In this document: piece by piece, positions 1-5,045 of the stretch
Numbering within the stretch: position 1 is the first letter of the stretch
Layout of the letters: each line of letters begins with the position of its first letter
Assembly (NCBI GenBank): GCA_003563865.1
Contig: PWTP01000009.1
Span: 1 to 5,773 of the forward strand
Length of the DNA stretch: 5,773 nucleotides
Reading direction: 5' to 3'
From: Dehalococcoidia bacterium
GTDB taxonomy: Bacteria > Chloroflexota > Dehalococcoidia > Dehalococcoidales > CSSed11-197
Made by a program: the position numbers and the translations under genes
Notes under the pieces: model-generated
What the model was told of the DNA's origin: nothing
The model's database searches: none
What the model saw: the letters and a program-made list of their open reading frames with translations, nothing else

Positions 1-305
1 CCCTTTTCCTGTAGCATTACAGATACTACCGGCCCTGTACCTGCTCCGTAGTCAAGCCCCTGGTGGGTGGCAGAAAACCGGTTCGTAACAGCCAGTGTAA
101 CAGGCCGGACGAATTGCCGGTATCTTGTATCATTAACATCATTATTGTGGGTTAAATAACGGTGCCTTTCACTTTCCGGGTCTGGATAAGCACTCTTCGG
201 TCTAAATATTCCACGGCAATTTCTGCACAAATAAAAAGCATCTTTGTAAAATAACCTGGCTTGACTCTCGCACAGCGGACATATCTCAATACTACATTCA
301 GACAT
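1..305 (-). CDS. Zn-ribbon class I SAM-dependent methyltransferase, C-terminus cut by window edge
   Basis: The reading frame starts at the ATG complementary to 303-305 and stays open for 101 codons to the left edge, so only the N-terminal part is visible. It begins with a small zinc-ribbon pattern: CPLC (residues 9-12) and CRNC (27-30). The segment RYLTHNND (49-56) follows, and then a glycine-rich SAM-binding motif I, LDYGAGTGPV (84-93). This order (CxxC, CxxC, 'HNN', DYGxGxGPV) is typical of a family of uncharacterised bacterial methyltransferases. The substrate is not known and cannot be read from this fragment. The gene begins 16 nt after the prfC stop on the same strand, so co-transcription with prfC is likely. 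A weak Shine-Dalgarno (AAAGGT) lies about 12 nt before the ATG, inside the spacer. The methyltransferase call is firm; any role tied to translation termination is only suggested by position. Confidence 0.85.
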   Translation of the reverse strand, partial: MSECSIEICPLCESQARLFYKDAFYLCRNCRGIFRPKSAYPDPESERHRYLTHNNDVNDTRYRQFVRPVTLAVTNRFSATHQGLDYGAGTGPVVSVMLQEK

Positions 306-321
306 CTTATCAGGTAGACCT

Positions 322-1929
322 TTAACCCATTTCCATAAATATCACGTCAGGGTTTTCTTTCTGGCAGTATTCAACCTCCCATAAAGAAGAAAAAAGGAGT
401 ACCTGCCGTCCATGATGGTCTCGGAACTGTCGGTTATGTCCTTTAAAATAAAACACCTTATCTATGGCGTCTTTATCACCCTTGACCCACCTGGCGCAAG
501 AATAAGGAAGCATTTCTATTCCCGCTTCAACCCCGTATTCCTGCTCAAGGCGTGAAAGTACAACATCAAATTGGAGAGTTCCAACCGCTGCCAGAACCGG
601 CTCTCGGCGCGCTGCGTTTTCAGCATAAAAAACCTGTATGGCGCCTTCCTCCTCCAGCTGTTTTATTCCTTTGTTAAACTGTTTATAACGGCTGAACTGT
701 TTGTTATGAAGAACGGCAAAGTGCTCTGGCGGAAAGCGGGGTATATCAGCATAACTCAGCGGTTTACCGCTGGTAACCGTATCACCTATGGAAAATAAAC
801 CCGGGCTGATTATACCGATGACATCTCCCGGGAAGGCTTCCTCAATCGGTTCTCTTTCTCTGGCGAATAATTTGAAAGCCCGGGTAAGTTTGACTTCACG
901 TCCAAGTCTTGAGTTGAATACCGGCATATCTTTAACAAACCTTCCAGAACAGACACGCATAAAGGCCATCCTGTCCCGGTGGCGTGGATCCAGGTTGGCC
1001 TGGACCTTAAATACGAAGCCACAAAATTCTTTGTCTGTTGGATCGATTGCCTCGTTACCGGTGTCTCTGATAGATGGTGGCGGAGCTAAATCCAGCACTG
1101 CATTTAAAAAAGGTTCGACTCCGAAATTGTTAAGTGCGCTGCCGAAAAAGACAGGAGTCAGTTTACCGGCAAGGTAGCTTTCCATATCAAAAACATTGCC
1201 CACACCTTTGAGAAGTTCAACTTCACCGAATAATTTGTTGTAAGCTCTCTCTCCGGTAATCTTTGCCAGTTCAGGATCATCTATTCCGGTTACCTTAACC
1301 GGTGCCTTGAATTTACCATGGGCAGTACGCTTATATAGCTGTACATGGTTATTATCAAAATCATACACCCCTTTGAAATCAATATCTTCACCTATAGGCC
1401 AGTTCATAGGTGCTGCTGTTATGCCCAGCATGCGCTCTATTTCATCAAGTAGCTCTAACGGATCACGGCCAGGATGGTCCATCTTATTGATGAAACTGAT
1501 AACAGGCATGTTTTGCATGCTGCATACCTTAAACAGCTTTTCTGTCTGTGGTTCGATGCCTTTGGCGCTGTCAAGAACCATAACGGCACTGTCAACTGCC
1601 ATGAGAGTCCGGTAGGTATCTTCGCTGAAGTCCTGGTGGCCGGGTGTGTCTAGCAAATTAATACGAAAACCCTTGTAATCCATTTCAAGCGCCGTTGCTG
1701 AAATTGAAATACCCCGCTGTTGCTCCATGGCCATCCAGTCAGAGGCTGTAGCGCTTACATTACTGCGGGTTCGCACTGCTCCAGCCAGGTTAACTGCTCC
1801 GGAATAGAGTAACAGTTTTTCTGTAAGTGTTGTTTTACCGGCATCCGGATGCGAAATTATGGCAAAAGTGCGCCTGCGGTTTACTTCGTGATCTATAAAA
1901 TTTAATTTGTTGCATTTATTTTCAAACAT
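322..1929 (-). CDS. prfC: Peptide chain release factor 3 (RF3)
   Basis: RF3 is a cytoplasmic translational GTPase that speeds recycling of class-I release factors RF1/RF2 from the ribosome after termination. The 535-residue length fits the family (E. coli RF3 is 529). The GTPase motifs are all present and intact: P-loop SHPDAGKT (26-33), switch I region ending in QRGISI (71-76), G3 DTPGH (94-98) followed by the RF3-typical QDFSEDTYRTL, G4 NKMD (148-151) and G5 GSAL (263-266). The beta-barrel domain II follows (about 300-390), and the RF3-specific C-terminal domain ends in a family-like tail, NPDVIFMEMG. The 'DFSEDTYRTL' and 'RRRTFAIISHPDAGKTTLTE' blocks separate it from EF-G and TetM-type proteins. 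The ATG start gives about 20 residues before the P-loop region, as expected; the only RBS is a weak GGATG about 10 nt upstream. A methyltransferase gene follows 16 nt downstream. Nothing appears broken. Confidence 0.97.
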   Translation of the reverse strand: MFENKCNKLNFIDHEVNRRRTFAIISHPDAGKTTLTEKLLLYSGAVNLAGAVRTRSNVSATASDWMAMEQQRGISISATALEMDYKGFRINLLDTPGHQDFSEDTYRTLMAVDSAVMVLDSAKGIEPQTEKLFKVCSMQNMPVISFINKMDHPGRDPLELLDEIERMLGITAAPMNWPIGEDIDFKGVYDFDNNHVQLYKRTAHGKFKAPVKVTGIDDPELAKITGERAYNKLFGEVELLKGVGNVFDMESYLAGKLTPVFFGSALNNFGVEPFLNAVLDLAPPPSIRDTGNEAIDPTDKEFCGFVFKVQANLDPRHRDRMAFMRVCSGRFVKDMPVFNSRLGREVKLTRAFKLFAREREPIEEAFPGDVIGIISPGLFSIGDTVTSGKPLSYADIPRFPPEHFAVLHNKQFSRYKQFNKGIKQLEEEGAIQVFYAENAARREPVLAAVGTLQFDVVLSRLEQEYGVEAGIEMLPYSCARWVKGDKDAIDKVFYFKGHNRQFRDHHGRQVLLFSSLWEVEYCQKENPDVIFMEMG

Positions 1930-2359
1930 AGGTAATCATCCATTAATTCTCTGATTGATACTGGGAAAGCAATGCCTTTGAATAAAGGATTTGCGAAATA
2001 ATAAAGGGATTATGATGGCCCGGCTACTTCGATATCTCCGGTCATGGACATAGTCCCTATGATAAAAGATATCAGTATACTGAACAGATTAATATCAATG
2101 CAAAGCGATTCTCATTTACTCTTAAAGTGTACATAAAGCATGGTGATATGGTCAAATAGAGGCTGTATGCTACAAAAGTATTAATGTATGGTAATATAAA
2201 CCATCGTTTCTAACTTTCAACAAGATTAACATTACCGATACTAATCACCGGTTATAAGCATGCAAGGGGAATGTAAACACAAAGCAGAAAGGTCCTCTAA
2301 CACTACAAAGAGAATCATCCGGGTGCCGGTATCATAAACAAGATATTTGCGCTTTAAGC
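1930..2359. other. Gene-free spacer between the macro-domain gene and prfC
   Basis: I see no convincing gene in this 430-bp AT-rich stretch on either strand; the longest open stretches are short, lack an RBS and resemble nothing I recognise. It probably holds the 3' end of the macro-gene transcript and the prfC promoter/leader. Small structures are present. CATAG(TCC)CTATG at 2049-2061 is a perfect 5-bp dyad. Two copies of GATATC (2031-2036 and 2068-2073) flank it nearly symmetrically and could extend it into a loose stem in the prfC leader. ATGGT...ACCAT occurs around 2187-2204. None forms a clear terminator or known riboswitch. Confidence 0.5.
2074..2103 (-). promoter_or_regulatory. Possible prfC promoter (weak)
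   Basis: On the minus strand a -10-like TATACT (complement of 2074-2079) lies 18 nt downstream of TTGCAT (complement of 2098-2103). The -10 matches consensus in five of six positions and the -35 in only three, so this is a modest candidate. It would give prfC a leader of roughly 135 nt that includes the CATAG/CTATG dyad. Other AT-rich hexamers closer to prfC could serve instead. Confidence 0.22.
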
Positions 2360-2887
2360 CTATAATACAGACATTTTTCTTTCATATATTTCAAGGTCAT
2401 TAGTGCTATATAGTACAAAGCGAATTTTCTTAACATATTTCAGCTCCGGTATCATCTTAAAAACAGTGTTAAAGGCTACACTGGCAGCTTCTTCGGCAGG
2501 GTAACCAAATGCACCGGTGGAAATAGCCGGAAAGGCAATTGAATCTATAATGTTTTTTTCTGCAAGCTGCAATGCGTTGCGGTAACAGTCTGCCAGGAGC
2601 TCGTCCTCAGGCTTATCCACACCAAAGATCGGGCCCAGGCAGTGAATAACATAACGGTTTGGAAGGTTATGCCCTCCGGTAATTACCGCTTCACCCGGTT
2701 TAATCGGAGCCAATGGGCGGAATTCCTCAACAAGTCCTGGCCCGGCAGCATGGTGAATTGCACCTGCTACACCGCCACCTGGAATAAGCTGAGCGTTTGC
2801 TGCATTCACAATCGCCGTGATATCTTTCTGTGAAGTTATATCCCCTTTAACACACTCGATTATGATACCCGATATTTCCTTATCCAT
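2360..2887 (-). CDS. Macro-domain protein (ADP-ribose / O-acetyl-ADP-ribose binding or hydrolysing)
   Basis: This is a complete 175-residue stand-alone macro domain, the usual size of single-domain bacterial members. Ligand-loop motifs appear in order: KGDIT (14-18, adenine-contacting Asp16), NAAN (28-31, distal-ribose contact), GGGVAGAIHHAAG (37-49, ribose/phosphate loop 1), VIHCLGP (80-86) and STGAFGYP (123-130, phosphate loop 2). The NAAN plus GGGV-GAIH arrangement matches the MacroD-type group, whose studied members remove ADP-ribose from acidic residues or deacetylate O-acetyl-ADP-ribose. The usual acidic residue in loop 1 (GGGVDGAIH in many MacroD/YmdB proteins) is alanine here, as in a common sub-branch, so the exact activity is uncertain. 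The start is supported by an AAGGAGA Shine-Dalgarno 7 nt upstream and a strong promoter just before it. The stop is TAG. It is probably cytoplasmic, having no signal or membrane segment. Upstream on the same strand is the decayed NAD-precursor gene pncB. Confidence 0.93.
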   Translation of the reverse strand: MDKEISGIIIECVKGDITSQKDITAIVNAANAQLIPGGGVAGAIHHAAGPGLVEEFRPLAPIKPGEAVITGGHNLPNRYVIHCLGPIFGVDKPEDELLADCYRNALQLAEKNIIDSIAFPAISTGAFGYPAEEAASVAFNTVFKMIPELKYVKKIRFVLYSTNDLEIYERKMSVL

Positions 2888-2894
2888 GGCCAGC

Positions 2895-2901
2895 TCTCCT
2901 T
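2895..2901 (-). promoter_or_regulatory. Ribosome binding site of the macro-domain gene
   Basis: On the minus strand AAGGAGA sits 7 nt before the ATG at 2887. This near-perfect Shine-Dalgarno fixes the start codon of the macro-domain gene. Confidence 0.85.
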
Positions 2902-2918
2902 TTCAAGTCACCTGTTTA

Positions 2919-2946
2919 ATCGTAGCATATGCCACCAGGTTGTCAA
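2919..2946 (-). promoter_or_regulatory. Sigma-A-type promoter of the macro-domain gene (extended -10)
   Basis: On the minus strand a perfect -35 TTGACA (complement of 2941-2946) is followed after 16 nt by -10 TACGAT (complement of 2919-2924), preceded by the extended -10 dinucleotide in TGC (2925-2927). The predicted start is near 2912, leaving a leader of about 25 nt that carries the RBS. It implies that the macro gene is transcribed independently of the upstream pncB remnant. The 8-bp palindrome GCATATGC overlaps the spacer and may be chance. Confidence 0.7.
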
Positions 2947-3004
2947 AAGATCTGAACGGCTCTTTTGCGCTGTGCTGCCCGGGGAAATAAGTTGTGCTAA
3001 ACAA

Positions 3005-3027
3005 TTGCCGGGAAGGTTAGGCGGCAA
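3005..3027 (-). terminator. Possible weak intrinsic terminator after pncB
   Basis: On the minus strand, TTGCCG (complement of 3022-3027) and CGGCAA (complement of 3005-3010) form a 6-bp stem with an 11-nt loop, followed by TTGTTT. The tail is interrupted and the stem short, so termination would be weak. It is placed correctly between the pncB remnant and the macro-gene promoter. Confidence 0.35.
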
Positions 3028-3053
3028 AACACCGTGTTCCTCCCACCCGCCTA
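3018..3053. repeat. Inverted repeat spanning the pncB stop codon
   Basis: TAGGCGG (3018-3024) and CCGCCTA (3047-3053) are perfect 7-bp complements; the right arm contains the pncB stop codon. Between them AACAC-C-GTGTT (3028-3038) is a second small dyad, so a branched fold is possible. This pairing uses bases that the terminator-like hairpin at 3005-3027 also needs, so the two cannot form together. Confidence 0.5.
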
Positions 3054-4206
3054 GCTTTCGCCAGGCTCATGCTCCTGGTGGACATGTTCCATTACTGTAG
3101 CCACAACTTCAGATTTCGTTTCATCGCTTATAGATTGTAGCCCCGGACTGATTTCTACCGGATAGACGGTTGGGCCATAAATAGCCTTGCAGCCATCATC
3201 GAGACGGATAAACTCCTCCAGGAAGCGGCCGCGAATCTCAGAAACCTCTGGAAGCGGGCTTGTTATCTTACCGCCGGCCATCACATGCCTGAGCAGTGGT
3301 TCACCACCGGGTATGTCCTCTTCATTAAAAGCGACAACATCATGATGCATTTGTCCGGCTTTGGTGAAGAGGAATATTTGCTTGGCATCAGGAATGGTTG
3401 CCTTGCCAGAGCTCAGCTTTAACACCAGCCTGCCCCCATACCGCACCAGCTTGTAAGCCATATCAGTCCAGGGAGAATCTCCCCTATACGCTCATCTTGG
3501 TACCTACACCGCAGGCGTCATACGGTGCATCTCCCAGTGAAAGCTTTTCCAGGTCATATTCGTCCAGTCCGCCACTACCCACCATTTCAATATCGGGGAA
3601 TCCAGCTTCGTCCAGGACTTCTCTCACTTTATGCCCAAGAACCAGCAGATCACCCGAGTCAATGCGTACTCTCTGCATACGCTGGCCACGGGCAGCCATT
3701 TCACCGGCTACTTTAACTGCCTTGTGGGCACCGCCGATGGCATCATAAGTTTCAATGAGCATAATAGACCGCTCAGGAAAGTTTCGTGCAAAAGCACGGA
3801 AGGCATCAATCTCATTCCGGTAACTGCTGATATAAGAATGGGCCATGGTACCTGATAAGGGAATACCGTAAGTTATGCCTGCCAGTACATTACTGGTAGC
3901 ATTAAAACCTGCTATATAGCTCGCCCTTGCTGCTTTCATTCCGGCATCAATACCCTGGGTACGGCGAAGCGAGAAATCAATTAACTTCCTGCCTTGTGCT
4001 GCGTGCAAACAACGCGCAGCTTTACTGGCAATCAGGCATTGCAAGTTTATTTGATTGATAATGAAGGTTTCCACAATCTGAGCCTCTATAATTGGTGCTG
4101 TTACTTCCAATATGAGTTCGCTTACAAAGAACAGCCACCCTTCAGGAATGGCCCAAACATCACCTGAAAAAAATAATGTTACTGTATGATGCTCATTACA
4201 CAGAAG
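3051..4206 (-). pseudogene. pncB: Nicotinate phosphoribosyltransferase remnant, 5'-truncated and frameshifted
   Basis: An intact enzyme joins nicotinate to PRPP, giving nicotinate mononucleotide (Preiss-Handler NAD salvage). Two minus-strand frames together cover most of a long-form NAPRTase. The upstream frame (stop at 3484-3486) reads FFSGDVWAIPEG, then EVTAPIIEAQIVET, FSLRRTQGIDAG, GTMAHSY (the family's phosphorylated His), VRIDSGDL, MVGSGGLDE and GVGTKMSV, then TAG. The downstream frame resumes with GDSPWTDMAYKLV and runs to a normal C-terminus with PLPEVSEIRGRF and YPVEISPGLQ. Conserved sequence continues straight across the break, so one gene was split by a 1-nt insertion (or 2-nt deletion) near 3477-3490. 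The 5' end is also missing: open frame begins after a TGA at 4207-4209, no ATG or GTG occurs before the body, and family sequence starts only near 'FFSGDV'. Roughly 110-130 N-terminal residues are therefore absent. Two lesions make a functional product unlikely, although the catalytic motifs that remain look well preserved, so decay is recent. Confidence 0.88.
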
Positions 4207-4247
4207 TCACTTGAATTACAAGCACACATTATGGATGAATGTGCAAT

Positions 4248-4436
4248 TTACCGCGACGCATACGGTTTTTTCAGACGCAGGCCGGGGTCTCCAAAAAGAA
4301 TGAACTTGTGTATATGGTGAGCCATGAAATCATCCCGGCTGAACCAGTGCACGCCTGCCGTTGGGATGTCTCCTTCAAAGCACTTTTCAATAAATCCGGT
4401 TACGATGAACCCATATATCGCCCAGGTGGAGCACAT
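4248..4436 (-). pseudogene. Fragment resembling the C-terminus of a C25/caspase-like cysteine peptidase
   Basis: A 62-codon minus-strand frame ends in KFILFGDPGLRLKKP and a TAA. In peptidase C25 (gingipain-like) and related caspase-fold proteins, the catalytic domain typically closes with a pattern such as 'Y-x-L-hGDP-h-LRL', preceded by 'FF...h-x-G-xxhxxA' and an 'x(K/R)DD' segment. Here GFIEKCFEGDIPTAGVHW and SRDD stand in those places. The match covers only this terminal part; the catalytic His and Cys region would lie further upstream and is not visible. The frame can be read on for about 30 codons upstream of the ATG, but that part is cysteine-rich and not family-like. The ATG has AGGAGG directly abutting it with no spacer, so initiation there is implausible. 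I read it as a truncated remnant. The assignment rests on one short motif and is tentative. A longer 123-codon frame on the other strand (4239-4610) shows no recognisable features. Confidence 0.4.
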
Positions 4437-4677
4437 CCTCCTGATTCCAGGCGCTACACAAATAGCTCTACATATTTCGGGCCGGCAAAGCGTTTTTGGC
4501 TGCCGGTGTGTAGATGTAAGCGTGAAAGAAGAGAAAATGAAAAGCGGGTTCTAAAAGGCAATAGCGAACTTGCCAGATCCAGCCGCATCCTGTCAAAAAA
4601 CTCTGAGTAACCGGTTTAGGTGAATCTCCTTGTAACTTATGAGAGCCAGGGACGCCAAAAAGTGCTGGCAAACCTCA
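4437..4677. other. No supported gene
   Basis: I find no recognisable gene or RNA here. Frames on both strands give unconvincing, Cys- or Phe-rich or highly charged translations without a properly spaced RBS. Together with the flanking fragments this looks like degraded intergenic sequence upstream of the plus-strand promoter. Confidence 0.45.
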
Positions 4678-4699
4678 AGTTTTGTTAATAGACAAAACT
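4678..4699. promoter_or_regulatory. Palindromic operator candidate over the -35 box
   Basis: AGTTTTGT (4678-4685) and ACAAAACT (4692-4699) are perfect 8-bp complements separated by TAATAG. The right half-site shares bases with the -35 hexamer of the promoter at 4689-4717, as expected of a repressor site. I do not recognise the regulator family from the sequence. Confidence 0.5.
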
Positions 4700-4717
4700 G
4701 ATTCATCCGCTTAAAAT
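4689..4717 (+). promoter_or_regulatory. Sigma-A-type promoter for the small reading frame and VTT gene
   Basis: The -35 TAGACA (4689-4694, five of six to consensus) and -10 TAAAAT (4712-4717, five of six) are separated by exactly 17 nt. The start would be near 4724. Downstream come the small reading frame with a strong RBS at 4765-4771 and then the VTT-domain gene at 5046. Two palindromes overlap the core elements, suggesting control by a DNA-binding protein. Confidence 0.65.
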
Positions 4718-4730
4718 ATTAATTATTTTA
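4712..4730. promoter_or_regulatory. Second palindrome over the -10 box and transcription start
   Basis: TAAAATA (4712-4718) and TATTTTA (4724-4730) are perfect 7-bp complements around TTAAT. The left arm contains the -10 hexamer. Its centre is about 32-33 bp from the centre of the palindrome at 4678-4699, close to three helical turns, so both would face the same side of the DNA. An AT-only dyad over a -10 element can arise by chance, so this is weaker than the first. Confidence 0.35.
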
Positions 4731-4764
4731 GCCTGTTGTTTTTGAAGGTCTAACCATTTAAGCC

Positions 4765-4771
4765 GGAGGTG
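4765..4771 (+). promoter_or_regulatory. Strong ribosome binding site before a short reading frame
   Basis: GGAGGTG lies 5 nt before a TTG codon at 4777-4779 and is the best Shine-Dalgarno in the right half of the window. It indicates that translation really starts here, or once did, even though the frame meets TGA after 15 codons. Confidence 0.6.
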
Positions 4772-4776
4772 TTATC

Positions 4777-4938
4777 TTGACAACAGGAAAAACCAGAATG
4801 CACAAAGACTTTGCATTATGGTGACTGGCTAAAGTTCATCAACAGGCCAGTTTTAATGCTAAAGCGGTGGCTTTTGAGCACAGCAAGGTAGAACCAGGCA
4901 CAAGCACCGTTTTCATAGGGGTCAAGCCAGAAAAGTAG
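4777..4938 (+). other. Short translated frame with an in-frame TGA (leader peptide, broken small gene, or recoded)
   Basis: From TTG at 4777 the frame reads 15 codons (ending ...MHKDFALW), meets TGA at 4822-4824, then stays open in the same frame for 37 more codons to TAG at 4936-4938, ending with ...STVFIGVKPEK. I do not recognise either part. The strong RBS supports initiation. The TGA sits at the foot of a 6-bp hairpin (ACTGGC/GCCAGT) followed by TTTT. Three readings fit: a 15-residue leader peptide in an attenuator, a small gene of about 53 residues with a nonsense mutation, or recoding of UGA as selenocysteine. The last is weakest: no homologue with Cys at that place is known to me and the hairpin loop lacks clear bacterial SECIS features. 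The downstream part looks codon-like, but 37 open codons is not statistically striking. Confidence 0.35.
4797..4859 (+). promoter_or_regulatory. Competing hairpins in the leader (attenuator-like)
   Basis: Segment 1 AATGCA (4797-4802) can pair with segment 2 TGCATT (4812-4817). Segment 2 can instead pair, through GCATT, with segment 3 AATGC (4855-4859), which encloses the perfect hairpin ACTGGC (4824-4829) / GCCAGT (4846-4851). The hairpin is followed by TTTT (4851-4854). Segments 1 and 3 thus carry the same pentamer and compete for segment 2. The short reading frame stops inside this region at 4822-4824. The arrangement resembles a transcription or translation attenuator, but the stems are short and the U-tract minimal. 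Confidence 0.35.
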
Positions 4939-5045
4939 AGCTATTTATAGGGAGAAGTAATATATCCTTCGATGAAGAGGAATACTAATACCGTCAGCCA
5001 GCTTGTTTTTATGGACTATCAACATGGAAAGGAACTGCTTTGTAG

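Noticed and set aside
788..1177. 129-codon plus-strand frame, along with other plus-strand frames at 571-798 and 1307-1615
   Set aside because: All lie antisense to prfC, whose full-length similarity to RF3 is unmistakable, and none has a family-like sequence.
2095..2120. Fur-box-like sequence (minus strand TGAGAATCGCTTTGCATT) near the possible prfC promoter
   Set aside because: Only one half-site is good, spacing is off by a base from typical 19-bp sites, and no iron-related gene is nearby.
3051..3461. Treating the two pncB frames as separate small genes
   Set aside because: They are consecutive pieces of one conserved enzyme, with the family motif split across the boundary and neither part able to act alone.
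4239..4610. 123-codon plus-strand frame
   Set aside because: It is the longest frame in its region but has no recognisable motif, no RBS of note and a highly charged, low-quality C-terminal half; the opposite strand carries the LFGDPGLRL motif.
4468..4671. 67-codon minus-strand frame starting with TTG
   Set aside because: Its composition is rich in Phe, Cys and Trp without a domain pattern, and there is no convincing RBS.
4822..4824. Alternative genetic code with TGA as Trp or Gly
   Set aside because: TGG is used for conserved tryptophans in prfC, and full-length genes are explained by the standard code; a single TGA in an unrecognised short frame is not evidence of recoding.
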